This document shows positions 9,797 through 19,716 of a stretch of DNA of 64,000 bases, piece after piece (the stretch's first letter is position 1; every line of letters starts with the position of its first letter). Source of the stretch: Nocardioides sp. S-1144 (GTDB lineage Bacteria > Actinomycetota > Actinomycetes > Propionibacteriales > Nocardioidaceae); assembly GCF_005954645.2 (NCBI RefSeq), contig NZ_CP040695.2:1-64000 (forward strand). The letters are read 5' to 3'. The translations under genes and the position numbers were made by a program. Under the pieces are notes generated by a model. It was not told the DNA's origin. It saw nothing but the letters and a program-made list of their open reading frames with translations, and did not search any database.

Positions 9797-12523
9797 GTGA
9801 CCGAGACTCCCACTGACGGCGGCACTCCTCCCCTCGGCGGCCGGATCGAGCCCGTCGAGCTGCAGACCTCCATGCAGCGCGCCTACATCGACTACGCGAT
9901 GGCCGTCATCGTCGGGCGCGCGCTGCCCGACGTCCGCGACGGGCTCAAGCCGGTGCACCGCCGGGTGCTCTACGCCATGTTCGACGGCGGCTACCGGCCC
10001 GACCGCGGCTTCTCGAAGTGCTCGCGCGTCGTCGGCGACGTGATGGGTCAGTACCACCCGCACGGCGACACCGCGATCTACGACACCCTCGTGCGCCTGG
10101 CGCAGCCGTGGGTGATGCGCGCGCCGCTGGTCAACGGCCAGGGCAACTTCGGCTCGCCGGGCAACGACTCCGCCGCGGCCATGCGGTACACCGAGTGCCG
10201 GATGGCCCCGCTCGCGCTGGAGATGGTGCGCGACATCGACGAGGACACCGTCGACTTCCAGCCCAACTACGACGGCCGCTCCGAGGAGCCCGTTGTGCTG
10301 CCGGCGCGCTACCCGAACCTGCTGGTCAACGGCTCGGCCGGCATCGCGGTCGGCATGGCCACCAGCATCCCGCCGCACAACCTGCGCGAGGTCGCCGACG
10401 GCGCCCGCTGGGCCCTCGAGCACCCCGACGCCTCGCGCGAGGAGCTCCAAGAGGCCCTGCTCGAGCGGATCAAGGGCCCCGACTTCCCCAACGGCGCCCT
10501 GATCGTGGGCCGCCAGGGCATCGAGACCGCCTACCGCACCGGGCGCGGGTCGATCACCCAGCGCGCGGTGATCGAGGTCGACGAGGACAACCGCGGCCGG
10601 ACCTGCCTGGTCATCACCGAGCTGCCCTACATGGTCAACCCCGACAACCTCGCGCTCAAGATCGCCGAACTCGCCGACTCGGGCAAGGTGCAGGGCATCG
10701 CCGACGTCCGCGACGACACCTCCGACCGCACCGGCCAGCGGCTGGTCGTCGTCCTCAAGCGCGACGGCGTCGCACGCGTCGTGCTCAACAACCTGCTCAA
10801 GCACACCGAGCTGCAGACCAACTTCAGCGCCAACATGCTGGCCCTGGTCGACGGCGTCCCGCGGACGCTGTCGATCGACCAGTTCATCTCCAACTGGGTC
10901 GAGCACCAGGTCGAGGTCATCCAGCGGCGCACCCGCTACCGCCTCGCCGAGGCCGAGAAGCGCGCCCACATCCTGCGCGGGCTGGCCAAGGCGCTCGACG
11001 CCCTCGACGAGGTCATCGCCCTCATCCGTCGCTCGCCCGACGTCGACGACGCCCGCACCGGCCTGATGGAGCTGCTCGAGGTCGACGAGGTGCAGGCCAC
11101 CGCCATCCTCGACATGCAGCTGCGGCGGCTCGCGGCGCTGCAGCGGCAGAAGATCCTCGACGACCTCGCCGCCATCGAGCTGGAGATCGCCGACCTCGAG
11201 GACATCCTCGCCAACCTGAGCCGGCAGCGGCAGATCATCTCCGACGAGCTCGACGACATCGTCGAGAAGTACGGCAACGACCGGCGCACGCAGATCATCG
11301 CCGCCGACGGCGACCTGTCGATGGAGGACCTCATCCCCGACGAGGACCTCGTCGTCTCCATCACCCGCGGCGGGTACGCCAAGCGCACCCGCGCCGACCA
11401 GTACCGCAGCCAGAAGCGCGGCGGCAAGGGCGTGCGCGGCGCGACGCTGCGCGGCGACGACGTCGTCGAGCACTTCATCGCCACGACCAACCACCACTGG
11501 CTGCTGTTCTTCACCACCGCCGGCCGGGTCTACCGCACCAAGGCCTACAACCTCCCGGAGGCGCAGCGCGACGCCAAGGGCGGCCACGTCGCGGGCCTGC
11601 TGAGCTTCCAGCCCGACGAGTCGATCGCCCAGGTGCTGGCGATCCGCGACTACGACCAGATGCCCTACCTGGTGCTGGCCACCCGCAACGGTCTGGTCAA
11701 GAAGACCCGGCTCGGCGACTACAACTCCCCGCGCCAGGCCGGCGTCATCGCGATCAACTTCCGCGAGGACGACGACGAGCTGATCGGCGCCGAGCTGGTC
11801 GGTCCCGACGACGAGATCCTGCTGGTCTCCCGGCGCGGCCAGGCGGTGCGCTTCCGCGCCGACGACGGTCAGCTGCGGCCGATGGGCCGGGCGACGTCCG
11901 GCGTCACGGGCATGGCGACCGCCGAGGCCGACTCGGTGCTCTCGATGTCGGTCATCCGGGCCGCGCAGGCCGCGGCCGAGGACGCCGACGAGAGCGAGGA
12001 CGTCAAGGTCCAGTACGTCTTCACCATGACCGACGGCGGCTTCGCGAAGCGCTCGCGGATCAACGAGTACCGGCTCACCAACCGCGGCACCAAGGGCGTG
12101 CGGGCGATGACCCTCACCAACGAGGACCGCGGCGGCCTGGTCGGTGCGTTCATCGTCGAGGACGGCGACGAGGTGCTCTCGATCACCCAGGGCGGCCAGG
12201 TGGTCCGCAGCCCGATCAACGCCGACTTCCGGCCCCTGGGCCGCTCGACCCAGGGCGTGAAGTTCGTCTCCCCGAAGAAGGGCGACGCCGTCGCCGTCGT
12301 GGCCCGCTCCATCGAGGCGAAGGTCGTCGAGGAGGCCGGGGGAGAGCTGCTCGACGAGGACGCCGTCGAGGCCACCGGGGAGGGCGCCGGCGAGGGTGCC
12401 GGTGAGGGTGCCGGTGAGGGTGTCGGTGATGTCGAGGTTTCCTCGGATGTGGTAGCGGATGCCACAATCGACGCTGAGGCGTCCGCCGCGGACGTCGTAC
12501 CCGAGGGTGAGGACGAAGGCTGA
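9797..12523 (+). CDS. gyrA: DNA gyrase subunit A
   Basis: DNA-cleaving and rejoining subunit of gyrase. The catalytic tyrosine is Tyr131 in AMRYTECRM. In the quinolone-determining region the sequence [10 protein letters not shown] places Thr92 at the E. coli Ser83 position and Asp96 at Asp87; mycobacteria usually carry Ala at the first site. The GyrA box appears as QKRGGKG near residue 539. The 908-residue chain ends in an acidic tail with four GEGA/GEGV units. The stop codon overlaps the next ATG by one base, so the DUF3566 gene is coupled. Confidence 0.97.
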   Translation: MTETPTDGGTPPLGGRIEPVELQTSMQRAYIDYAMAVIVGRALPDVRDGLKPVHRRVLYAMFDGGYRPDRGFSKCSRVVGDVMGQYHPHGDTAIYDTLVRLAQPWVMRAPLVNGQGNFGSPGNDSAAAMRYTECRMAPLALEMVRDIDEDTVDFQPNYDGRSEEPVVLPARYPNLLVNGSAGIAVGMATSIPPHNLREVADGARWALEHPDASREELQEALLERIKGPDFPNGALIVGRQGIETAYRTGRGSITQRAVIEVDEDNRGRTCLVITELPYMVNPDNLALKIAELADSGKVQGIADVRDDTSDRTGQRLVVVLKRDGVARVVLNNLLKHTELQTNFSANMLALVDGVPRTLSIDQFISNWVEHQVEVIQRRTRYRLAEAEKRAHILRGLAKALDALDEVIALIRRSPDVDDARTGLMELLEVDEVQATAILDMQLRRLAALQRQKILDDLAAIELEIADLEDILANLSRQRQIISDELDDIVEKYGNDRRTQIIAADGDLSMEDLIPDEDLVVSITRGGYAKRTRADQYRSQKRGGKGVRGATLRGDDVVEHFIATTNHHWLLFFTTAGRVYRTKAYNLPEAQRDAKGGHVAGLLSFQPDESIAQVLAIRDYDQMPYLVLATRNGLVKKTRLGDYNSPRQAGVIAINFREDDDELIGAELVGPDDEILLVSRRGQAVRFRADDGQLRPMGRATSGVTGMATAEADSVLSMSVIRAAQAAAEDADESEDVKVQYVFTMTDGGFAKRSRINEYRLTNRGTKGVRAMTLTNEDRGGLVGAFIVEDGDEVLSITQGGQVVRSPINADFRPLGRSTQGVKFVSPKKGDAVAVVARSIEAKVVEEAGGELLDEDAVEATGEGAGEGAGEGAGEGVGDVEVSSDVVADATIDAEASAADVVPEGEDEG
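12377..12424 (+). repeat. 12-bp tandem repeat in the 3' end of gyrA
   Basis: Four consecutive 12-nt units encode the peptides [12 protein letters not shown] and GEGV just before the acidic end of GyrA. The units are nearly identical in DNA (GGTGAGGGTGCC type), so copy number could vary by slippage without a frameshift. Confidence 0.7.
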
Positions 12524-13191
12524 TGAGTGATCGGCCCGCACCGACGAGCCCGCCGCCGACGACTCCGCCGCCGGCCGCTGGCCCGACACCGCAGGCCCGG
12601 ACGCCGAAGCCTCCCCAGGCCCCGAAGCAGCCGAAGCCGGGCAAGGAGCCCCGCCCCGACGCCTCGCCGGGGGCCGGCGACACCGTCGTCCGGCCGGGGC
12701 TCGCCGAGCGGATCCAGGCCAAGCTGGCCGGCGGTGACCGCAGCGACGACGGAGCCGGGCGCGACGACGACCGGGGCACGACCACCGCGACCTCGAAGGC
12801 GACCAAGGCCAAGCAGCGCGGTCCGCGCCGGGCGCGGCTTCGGCTGACCCGCATCGACCCGTGGTCGGTGATGAAGACGGCGTTCCTGCTCTCCATCGCC
12901 TTCGGCATCGTCACCGTCGTGGCCGTGGCGATGATCTGGGAGGTCATCGGCGCCGCCGGTGTCTGGACCTCGATCAACGACACCGTCAAGGAGGTCGTCA
13001 ACGAGCCGAGCACCGCCGACTTCAACATCGAGGACTACGTCGGCACCGAGCGGGTGCTGGGCTTCACGATGCTGGTCGCCGCGGTCGACGTCATCCTGAT
13101 CACCGCGATCGCGACGTTGACCGCGTTCCTCTACAACATGTCCGCCGCGCTGCTGGGCGGCATCGAGGTCACCCTCGCCGAGGACAACTGA
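12523..13191 (+). CDS. DUF3566 transmembrane protein
   Basis: A 222-residue protein: residues 1-105 are Pro/Lys-rich and disordered, and the C-terminal DUF3566 domain has two membrane helices, near 117-142 and 178-205, joined by a loop with the NEPSTADFNIEDYVG stretch. The gene after gyrA in mycobacteria (the Rv0007 position) belongs to the same family. Function is unknown; conserved coupling to gyrA suggests co-regulation rather than a direct gyrase role. It is encoded between gyrA and tRNA-Ile, the conserved order. Confidence 0.9.
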   Translation: MSDRPAPTSPPPTTPPPAAGPTPQARTPKPPQAPKQPKPGKEPRPDASPGAGDTVVRPGLAERIQAKLAGGDRSDDGAGRDDDRGTTTATSKATKAKQRGPRRARLRLTRIDPWSVMKTAFLLSIAFGIVTVVAVAMIWEVIGAAGVWTSINDTVKEVVNEPSTADFNIEDYVGTERVLGFTMLVAAVDVILITAIATLTAFLYNMSAALLGGIEVTLAEDN

Positions 13192-13201
13192 CCCACCTCG
13201 A

Positions 13202-13232
13202 TTGGGACCGCCCTCGCACCCTGAGGTAACGT
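13202..13232 (+). promoter_or_regulatory. Probable promoter of tRNA-Ile
   Basis: A TAACGT -10 box (13227-13232) lies 27 bp before the mature tRNA. A weak -35 candidate TTGGGA is at 13202-13207 with a 19-bp spacer. Only the -10 fits well. Confidence 0.45.
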
Positions 13233-13259
13233 TCCCTCGCCTGCTCACGCGGGCGGTTC

Positions 13260-13333
13260 GGGCCTATAGCTCAGACGGTTAGAGCGCTTCCCTGATAAGG
13301 AAGAGGTCACAGGTTCAAGTCCTGTTAGGCCCA
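13260..13333 (+). tRNA. tRNA-Ile (anticodon GAT)
   Basis: The acceptor arms GGGCCTA and TAGGCCC pair fully. The anticodon loop CTGATAA has GAT at 13294-13296, the T arm contains GGTTCAAGTCC, and the discriminator base is A. The CCA end is not encoded. The gyrA-ileT-alaT order is conserved in actinobacteria. Confidence 0.97.
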
Positions 13334-13377
13334 CGCACGTGGGGCCGTTGCCCCCGATCCGGCGAGATGGAGATGCG

Positions 13378-13506
13378 ATGAAGAAGGTCCTGCTGCTCGC
13401 GCTCGCCGCTGCTGGCGCGGTCGTCGTCCGCAAGAAGGTGGCCGACGGCCGTGACGAGCAGGCCCTCTGGGCCGAGGCCACCGACACGGTGCGCAAGACA
13501 CGCTGA
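13378..13506 (+). CDS. DLW-39 family microprotein
   Basis: A 42-residue protein, starting [17 protein letters not shown] and containing the LWAEATD stretch near its end, which matches the small actinobacterial DLW-39 family. It has one N-terminal hydrophobic helix followed by a charged tail, so it may be a small membrane protein. GGAG in GATGGAGATGCG sits upstream of the ATG. It lies between tRNA-Ile and tRNA-Ala and may be read from the tRNA-Ile promoter. Function is unknown. Confidence 0.85.
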   Translation: MKKVLLLALAAAGAVVVRKKVADGRDEQALWAEATDTVRKTR

Positions 13507-13534
13507 CCTGACCCGTGGTCCGTCGCGACCGCAC

Positions 13535-13610
13535 GGGGCCTTGGCGCAATTGGTAGCGCACCTGCTTTGCAAGCAGGGGGTTGGGGGTTCGAGTCCCCCA
13601 GGCTCCACCA
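13535..13610 (+). tRNA. tRNA-Ala (anticodon TGC), CCA encoded
   Basis: The acceptor arms GGGGCCT and AGGCTCC pair with one G-T wobble. The anticodon TGC is at 13568-13570 in a TTTGCAA loop closed by CCTGC/GCAGG. The T arm contains GGTTCGAGTCC. The 3' CCA (13608-13610) is encoded. It is 26 bp from the next coding start. Confidence 0.97.
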
Positions 13611-13635
13611 CCACCAGCCGCGGGGGCCACGCGAG

Positions 13636-15789
13636 ATGAGCACAGCAGCCACCGTGGCCGATCCCGGCCCTGGCGCCGGCGCCGCCACCGACGCGCCCGG
13701 CGGTCGCGCCCAGCGCCTCGACATCCAGGGGCTGCGGGCGCTGGCCGTCGGCCTGGTCCTGCTCTACCACCTGTGGCCGAACCGGCTCGGTGGCGGCTTC
13801 GTGGGCGTCGACGTCTTCTTCGTCATCTCCGGGTTCCTCATCGGCGGGCACCTGCTGGCCGAGCTCGGGAGCACCGGGCGGATCCGCCTCGGCCGCTTCT
13901 GGGTGCGCCGCGCACGACGGCTGCTGCCGGCCTCCCTGCTGGTGCTGGCCGCCGTCACCGTCGCCGTCCTGACGATCGTGCCGCTGAGCGCGCGCGAGGA
14001 CTTCCTGCACCAGGTGGCCGGCTCGGCGCTGTACGTGCAGAACTGGGTGCTCGCCGACCAGGCCGTCGACTACCTCGCGATCGACGCCGCGCCGGCGCCG
14101 GTGCAGCACTACTGGAGCCTCGCGGTCGAGGAGCAGCTCTACGTCGCCCTCCCGCTCGTGCTCGTCGCCGGGCTGCTGCTCACCCGGGGCCGGGTCGGGC
14201 AGCGGGCCCGTCGGTGGTGGCCGGTCGCGCTGCTCGGGGTCCTCGCGGTGGCGAGCCTGGCCTGGTCGGTGGTGAGCACGGGCACCGGCCCCGGGGTCGC
14301 CTACTTCTCCACCCTCACCCGGGCGTGGGAGTTCCTGGCCGGCGCGCTGCTGGCGGCGACCCGGGTGCGGCTCGGTCCGGTGCCGCGACTGGTCGCGGGC
14401 ACCGCCGGCCTCGGGGCGATCCTCCTCGCCGCGGCCACGTTCGACGGGGATGGTTTCCCGGGGGCGGTCGCGCTGGTGCCGGTGCTCGGCGCCGTCCTGG
14501 TGCTCGCCGCCCACGACCGCGGCCCCGTCGCGTGGGCGAGCCGGTGGCGGCCGGTGAGCTGGCTCGGGGACGTGTCGTACGCGGTCTACCTGTGGCACTG
14601 GCCGCTGATCGTCCTGGTCCCCCACGTCACCGACGAGCCGCTCGGGACGGTGCAGAAGCTGGCCGTCGCGGTGGTGACCGTGGTGCTGGCGTGGGTCTCG
14701 ACGGCCTACGTCGAGCACCCGCTCCGGGCGGCCGGCGGTCCCCGCGGCGGCGCGCGCGCCGGTTCGCGGGCCGGGCGCCGGGGCACGCTCGTGCTCGCCG
14801 CGACCCTGGTGACCACGCTGGCGGTGGCCGCGACCGCCGTCCTCGGTGCCCGCTCCGCGGTGCGCGAGCAGGAGGACCAGCTCGCCGAGGCCCGGGCACG
14901 GCTGCTCTCGGGCGACGCCGGCTGCCTCGGGGCGGCCGCGATGGACCCGCGGGTGACCGGGTGCGAGGACCTCGGCGACACGCTCGTCCCGCCGCCGTCC
15001 AGCGCCTCGATCGACGACTACGTCGACCCGGACTGCTGGGCGTTCTTCGGCGTCACCGAGCTGCGGCTGTGCGGGATCGGCAGCGACGACCCGGCGGCGC
15101 CGCGGGTGCTCGCGGTCGGCGACTCCCACAGCTACGGCTACCTGCCGGCCTACGAGATCCTCGCGGAGCAGCTGGGCTGGCACGTCGACGTCGCCACCCG
15201 CGCCGGCTGCTCGTGGGGCACCCGGCCACAGGGTGGCCGCACCGAGACCTACGCCTCGGAGTGCAACCAGTGGAAGCAGGCGCTGGCCGACCACCTGGCC
15301 CAGAGCCCGCCGTACGACGTCATCCTCACCACCGCCGACCAGGGCGGCTACCTCGCCGAGCCCGGGGACGGCGAGAGCGCCCGCGAAGCGACCGTCGCCG
15401 GGCACCGCGAGGCGTGGGCCGCCGAGGTCGCGCGGGGGAGCGTGGTGGTGGCGCTGCGCGACTACCCGGCGGGCGACGCGGACGTCGTCGGGTGCGTCGA
15501 GGAGCACGAGGACGACGCCGTCGACCGGTGCAGCCGCCCCCGCGACGAGGCGATCGGCGCCTTCGACGCCCTCGCCCGGGCGGTGGAGCAGACGCCGGGC
15601 TCGGCCCTGGTCGACCTGCGCGACCTGATGTGCACCGAGGACACCTGCCTGCCGGTGGTCGGCAACGTGGTGGTCTACCGCAACAAGGCCCACCTGACGG
15701 CGTCGTTCGTGCGCACCCTGGCGCCGTACCTGGTCGAGCGGGTGCCGGTCGCCGTGGAGCGGGCCCGGCGCTCCGCCCCGGCTGGGTAG
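13636..15789 (+). CDS. OafA/YrhL-type acyltransferase 3 with C-terminal SGNH domain
   Basis: Integral membrane acyltransferase predicted to transfer acetyl groups to a cell-surface glycan. Of its 717 residues, about 30-420 form the multi-pass acyltransferase 3 domain, with the family stretch LDIQGLRALAVGLVLLYHLW followed by VDVFFVISGFLI. The C-terminal part is an SGNH-like domain: GDSHSYGY with Ser497, and a late NKAHLTASF histidine motif. This two-domain layout is that of peptidoglycan or lipopolysaccharide O-acetyltransferases. The ATG at 13636 is chosen because upstream codons run into tRNA-Ala. Substrate unknown. Confidence 0.9.
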   Translation: MSTAATVADPGPGAGAATDAPGGRAQRLDIQGLRALAVGLVLLYHLWPNRLGGGFVGVDVFFVISGFLIGGHLLAELGSTGRIRLGRFWVRRARRLLPASLLVLAAVTVAVLTIVPLSAREDFLHQVAGSALYVQNWVLADQAVDYLAIDAAPAPVQHYWSLAVEEQLYVALPLVLVAGLLLTRGRVGQRARRWWPVALLGVLAVASLAWSVVSTGTGPGVAYFSTLTRAWEFLAGALLAATRVRLGPVPRLVAGTAGLGAILLAAATFDGDGFPGAVALVPVLGAVLVLAAHDRGPVAWASRWRPVSWLGDVSYAVYLWHWPLIVLVPHVTDEPLGTVQKLAVAVVTVVLAWVSTAYVEHPLRAAGGPRGGARAGSRAGRRGTLVLAATLVTTLAVAATAVLGARSAVREQEDQLAEARARLLSGDAGCLGAAAMDPRVTGCEDLGDTLVPPPSSASIDDYVDPDCWAFFGVTELRLCGIGSDDPAAPRVLAVGDSHSYGYLPAYEILAEQLGWHVDVATRAGCSWGTRPQGGRTETYASECNQWKQALADHLAQSPPYDVILTTADQGGYLAEPGDGESAREATVAGHREAWAAEVARGSVVVALRDYPAGDADVVGCVEEHEDDAVDRCSRPRDEAIGAFDALARAVEQTPGSALVDLRDLMCTEDTCLPVVGNVVVYRNKAHLTASFVRTLAPYLVERVPVAVERARRSAPAG

Positions 15790-15798
15790 CGCCCCCGG

Positions 15799-16593
15799 TC
15801 AGCCGGTGGTGGCGAACGCCGCCAGCTCGACCGGGTCGTGCGCGCTGAACACCCGCAGCCCGTCGTGTCCGGCCCGCACGAGCTCGCCGAGGCGGTCCCG
15901 GTTGGCGCGGCGCAGCTCGTCGTCCTGGGCCATCAGGCGCTGGACGACGCGCAGCGTGCGCGGCCCGGACGTCGGCGCGGCCAGGTCGCCGCGGTGGAAG
16001 TAGGCGTCGCCGGCGTGCGCCAGCCAGCCGTCGCCGTCGCGCACGGCGACCAGGGCGTGGCCGCGCGAGTGCCCCGCGAGCGGCACCATGAGGACGTCGT
16101 CGCCGAGCACGGTGACCGACTCGAAGCCGAACCAGTCGACTCCGGTGCCCGAACCCCCACCCGGCCCGCGGGTGCGGTGGGTGACGAAGTCGGCGTCCTG
16201 CCACTGGGCCGGCAGGTAGCGGCCGTGCTCCATGCCGTGCGGGTCCCGCGCCGCGGCGAGCTCGGCCTCGTAGACGTGCACGCGGGCGCGGGGGAAGTCG
16301 CCGACGCCCCCGACGTGGTCGAGGTCCATGTGGGTCAGCACGATGTCGGTGACGTCGTCGGCGGCGTGCCCGAGCGCGGTGACCTGCGCGAGCGCGGTCT
16401 CGTCGTCGCGCAGCTGCGGGCGCATCAGCGCCTTGAACGCGCGTCCGAGCCGCTGCGGGGACGCGACGTCGGCGGTCCCGAACCCGGTGTCGACCAGCAG
16501 CAGTCCCCCGGCCCGCTCGACCAGCAGCACGTGGGTCACCATCGCACCCACGATCGGCGGGTGGAACGACGCGCAGTTGAGGTGGTGGATCAC
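15799..16593 (-). CDS. MBL-fold metallo-hydrolase
   Basis: A 264-residue metallo-beta-lactamase-fold hydrolase. The zinc motif is THMDLDHVGG, with further ligands in GHSRGHALV and HAGDAYFHRG. The pattern (NCASFHPP near the start, LLVDTGFG, HMDLDH) resembles lactonase-like hydrolases, but the substrate cannot be told. I use the GTG at 16593 rather than the open frame to 16710 because upstream codons are non-conserved in character and a CACGAT box sits 6 nt before this GTG. It is convergent with the acyltransferase gene. Confidence 0.85.
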   Translation of the reverse strand: MIHHLNCASFHPPIVGAMVTHVLLVERAGGLLLVDTGFGTADVASPQRLGRAFKALMRPQLRDDETALAQVTALGHAADDVTDIVLTHMDLDHVGGVGDFPRARVHVYEAELAAARDPHGMEHGRYLPAQWQDADFVTHRTRGPGGGSGTGVDWFGFESVTVLGDDVLMVPLAGHSRGHALVAVRDGDGWLAHAGDAYFHRGDLAAPTSGPRTLRVVQRLMAQDDELRRANRDRLGELVRAGHDGLRVFSAHDPVELAAFATTG

Positions 16594-16730
16594 CCCGGCA
16601 TCGTGGCAGACCGGTGCCGCCGCGAGCGACCCTCGCGGCCGTTCGGTCCGCACCGGGACCGATCGGCAGCCGGGCCGGGCGGCACCGTCCCGGCCGGCGG
16701 CTCCCCCCACCGGCTCCGTACCCTGGAGGG

Positions 16731-17471
16731 GTGCGTGAGCTGCTGACCCCGAGGATGCTGGGGGCGCACCTGCTGGGCCTGGTCTGCGTCCTCGTGGCCG
16801 GCGGCCTCGGCGTCTGGCAGTACGAGGCGTGGCAGCAGCACCGCGAGAACGAGCGGGTCGACCTGACGCAGGGCGAGCCGGTGGCCCTGGCCGACGTCCT
16901 CGGCCCCGACGACGGCTTCCCGGCCGACCGGATCGGCCAGCCGGTCGAGATCGACGGCACCTGGCTGCCCGACGCCACCGTCTTCGTCGGCGACCGCCGC
17001 CACGAGGGCGTCGACGGCTACTGGGTGGTCACGCCGATCACCAGCGGGGCCGTCGACCAGCCCGCGGTCCCGGTGGTGCGCGGGTGGGTCGAGGACCCGG
17101 CCGACGCCCCGGCGCCGCCGACCGGCGCGGGCGAGGTGACCGGCTGGCTGCAGCCGCCGGAGGGCACCGGCGCCGCTGACGAGGACCCGACCGACGACGT
17201 CTTCCCGCAGCTGCGCATCGCCGACCTCGTGCAGCGCGTCGACGGCGACCTGTACGGCGCCTACGCCGTCGCCGAGGGCGGCGTCGACGGGCTCCCGGCC
17301 GGCGACCTCGAGGAGCTCCCCGAGCCCAGCAGCACGACCGCGCTGAAGAACATCCTCTACGCCATCGAGTGGTGGGTCTTCGGCGCCTTCGCCGGCTTCA
17401 TCTGGTGGCGCTTCGTGCGCGAGTCCCGTGCCCCGGCGGTCGCGGACCACCCGGTACCGTCGTCGACGTGA
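16731..17471 (+). CDS. SURF1 family protein
   Basis: SURF1 proteins help assemble heme-copper cytochrome oxidases. The 246-residue product has an N-terminal membrane helix (MLGAHLLGLVCVLVAGGLGVW followed by QYEAW), the typical extracytoplasmic VEIDGTWLPD ... GYWVVTPI ... VVRGWV block, and a C-terminal helix ending in WWRFVRE. TACCCT at 16719-16724 ends 6 nt before the GTG, indicating a leaderless transcript. The frame remains open upstream but without a start signal. The gene overlaps the DUF3817 gene by 4 bp. Confidence 0.9.
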   Translation: MRELLTPRMLGAHLLGLVCVLVAGGLGVWQYEAWQQHRENERVDLTQGEPVALADVLGPDDGFPADRIGQPVEIDGTWLPDATVFVGDRRHEGVDGYWVVTPITSGAVDQPAVPVVRGWVEDPADAPAPPTGAGEVTGWLQPPEGTGAADEDPTDDVFPQLRIADLVQRVDGDLYGAYAVAEGGVDGLPAGDLEELPEPSSTTALKNILYAIEWWVFGAFAGFIWWRFVRESRAPAVADHPVPSST

Positions 17472-17842
17472 GTCCCGAGATCCGACCCGACATCAGCAGG
17501 GCCCTGCTCGCCTACCGCGTGATGGCCACGATCGTCGGGGTGCTGCTCGTCGTGCTGATCCTGGTCGGGGTGCCGCTGAAGTACCTCCTCGAGGACGGCA
17601 CCGGCGCCCAGGAGCTCGGCGACTGGATCACCGGCTACCTCGGGGTCGCGCACGGCTGGCTCTACATGATCTTCCTGTTCGCGGCCTTCCTGCTCTCCCG
17701 CCGGGCCGACTGGGACATCCCCTACACCGCCGTGACCCTCCTGTGCGGCACCGTCCCGGTGCTGTCGTTCTGGGCCGAGCACCGCGCCACGGCCCGCGTG
17801 CGCCGCGAGCACGGCGCCGACGCGCCCGCCACGACCTCCTAG
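17468..17842 (+). CDS. DUF3817 membrane protein
   Basis: A 124-residue protein with three predicted membrane helices and the DUF3817 pattern: an early YRVMATIVGVLL helix, then GVAHGWLYMIFLF, and a third helix before a basic tail. The GTG lies in a GTGA overlap with the SURF1 stop, and a TACCGT box (17455-17460) ends 7 nt before it, so both coupled and leaderless starts are possible. The role of the family is unknown. Confidence 0.88.
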   Translation: MSPEIRPDISRALLAYRVMATIVGVLLVVLILVGVPLKYLLEDGTGAQELGDWITGYLGVAHGWLYMIFLFAAFLLSRRADWDIPYTAVTLLCGTVPVLSFWAEHRATARVRREHGADAPATTS

Positions 17843-17848
17843 CGCGGC

Positions 17849-18682
17849 GTGAGCACCGCGTTCGTGCTCGGCGGGGGCGGCGTCCTCGGTGCGGTCGAGG
17901 TCGGCATGGTCCAGGCGCTGCTCGAGCACGGGGTCGTGCCCGACCTGGTGCTGGGCACCAGCATCGGCGCGATGAACGGCGCCCTGGTCGCGCGCGAGCC
18001 CGAGCTCGCCGTCGTCGACCGGCTGCTCGACCTGTGGCGCTCCGCGGCGGCGTCCGGGCGCGACGTCCTGGGCGACACCGCGCTGCGCACGGTGCGCCGC
18101 GCGGTCACCAGCGGCACCCACCTCTACAGCGCCGAGCCGCTCGCCCGCCGGCTGGCCGACGAGCTCGGCGACGTCCGGTTCGAGGAGCTCCCGGTGCGCT
18201 TCCAGGTCTGCGCGGCCAGCATCGAGCGGGCCGCCGAGCACTGGTTCACCAGCGGGCCGGTCGTGCCCGCCGTGATCGCCAGCGCGGCCGTGCCGGGGCT
18301 GCTGCCGCCCGCGGAGGTCGACGGCGAGCACTACCTCGACGGCGGCATCGTGAACTCCGTGCCGCTGGGCCGCGCCGTCGCCCTGGGCGCCACCCGGGTC
18401 TTCGTGCTCCAGGTCGGCCGCTTCGACCGGCCGCTCGAGGCGCCACGCCGGCCGTGGGAGGTGGCCCGGGTCGCCTTCGAGATCGCCCGCCGGCACCGCT
18501 TCGTCCGCGAGCTCGCCGAGCTGCCCGACGGCGTCGCGTGCCACGTGCTGCCCGCGCGCGGCACGTCCGGCAAGGACGACACCCTGCGCGCCTCGCGCGA
18601 CTTCGGCAGCGTCGAGCGACGCATCGAGCAGACCTACCAGGCGTGCTCGGCCTACCTCGACGAGCTCGACGGCGCCCCGTGA
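17849..18682 (+). CDS. Patatin-like phospholipase
   Basis: Predicted acyl hydrolase of the patatin/RssA type, cytoplasmic or membrane-associated. The oxyanion motif FVLGGGGVLG is at residues 5-14, the nucleophile Ser38 lies in GTSIG, and the catalytic Asp164 in YLDGGIVNS, giving the Ser-Asp dyad. Length (277 residues) fits small bacterial patatins. Its stop overlaps the next GTG by 4 bp, so a lipid hydrolase and a PlsC-like acyltransferase are translated together, which suggests a joint role in phospholipid remodelling. Confidence 0.92.
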   Translation: MSTAFVLGGGGVLGAVEVGMVQALLEHGVVPDLVLGTSIGAMNGALVAREPELAVVDRLLDLWRSAAASGRDVLGDTALRTVRRAVTSGTHLYSAEPLARRLADELGDVRFEELPVRFQVCAASIERAAEHWFTSGPVVPAVIASAAVPGLLPPAEVDGEHYLDGGIVNSVPLGRAVALGATRVFVLQVGRFDRPLEAPRRPWEVARVAFEIARRHRFVRELAELPDGVACHVLPARGTSGKDDTLRASRDFGSVERRIEQTYQACSAYLDELDGAP

Positions 18683-19698
18683 GGCACGGGTTCCGCCGCC
18701 TGGTGCTGGCCCCGGCGGTGGTCGTCCTGGCGGTCCTCACCTGGGTGACGCTGCCGGTGTGGCTCCTGGTCGCGGCGGCGCTGTCGCCGGTGTTGCCCGG
18801 GCGGTGGCGGGCGCTGCGCCTGCTGTGGCTCCTCGTGCTCTACCTGACCACCGAGGCGCTCGTGCTCGTCGTCCTGCTCGGGTGGTGGCTGGCCTCCGGC
18901 CTCGGACGACGGGTGCGGACGCCGTACTGGGAGGGGGTGCACTACGACCTCGTGCAGGGCGTGATGTGGGTGTTCTTCCGCGAGGCGCGCCGCGTGCTCA
19001 AGCTGTCGATCACGACCGACGGGCCGGCGCCCGACGCCCACCCCGGCGTCCCGATCCTCGTCGCGTGCCGGCACGCCGGCCCGGGCGACTCCTTCACGCT
19101 CATCCACGCCCTGATGCACTGGTACCAGCGCGAGCCGCGCGTCGTCCTCAAGGACACCCTGGCGTGGGACCCGGCGATCGACGTCCTGCTCAACCGGATC
19201 CCGGCCCGGTTCATCGCCCCGAACCCCGGCCCGGACGCCGACCTGGCGAGCCTCGTCCACGCCCTGGCCAGCGGCCTCGACGAGAACGACGCCTTCGTGA
19301 TCTTCCCCGAGGGCGGCAACTTCACCGAGGAGCGCCGTGACCGGGCGATCGCCCGGCTCCGCCGGCTCGGGCTCGAGCGGATGGCGCAGCGGGCCGAGCA
19401 GATGACCACCGTGCTGGCGCCGCGCCCCGGTGGGCTGATCGCGGCCCTCGACGCCGCACCCGACGCCGACGTCGTCCTGGTCGCCCACACCGGGCTCGAC
19501 CACCTGCTCACCGTCGGCGACCTCTGGCGGGCGCTGCCGATGGACAAGCAGATCGTGATGCGGTGGTGGCAGGTGCCGCGCGAGGAGATCCCGCAGGACC
19601 GCGAGGCCCGCATCGAGTGGCTCTTCGACTGGTGGGAGCGCATCGACGACTGGATCAAGCAGAACCGCCCCGAGGACCGGGGTCCTCGGGGCGGCTGA
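18679..19698 (+). CDS. PlsC-like 1-acyl-glycerol-phosphate acyltransferase family protein
   Basis: The 339-residue protein has two N-terminal membrane helices (about residues 5-30 and 45-75) and a PlsC-type domain. Motif I is HAGPGD, fitting HX4D, preceded by ILVACR; motif III is FPEGGNFTEERR. The GTG start overlaps the patatin stop by 4 bp. The last codons lie in an 11-bp inverted repeat (19668-19678 with 19681-19691) that may act as a terminator. The exact acyl acceptor is unknown. Confidence 0.88.
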   Translation: MRHGFRRLVLAPAVVVLAVLTWVTLPVWLLVAAALSPVLPGRWRALRLLWLLVLYLTTEALVLVVLLGWWLASGLGRRVRTPYWEGVHYDLVQGVMWVFFREARRVLKLSITTDGPAPDAHPGVPILVACRHAGPGDSFTLIHALMHWYQREPRVVLKDTLAWDPAIDVLLNRIPARFIAPNPGPDADLASLVHALASGLDENDAFVIFPEGGNFTEERRDRAIARLRRLGLERMAQRAEQMTTVLAPRPGGLIAALDAAPDADVVLVAHTGLDHLLTVGDLWRALPMDKQIVMRWWQVPREEIPQDREARIEWLFDWWERIDDWIKQNRPEDRGPRGG

Positions 19699-19716
19699 GC
19701 CTGCTGCTCGACGTCG

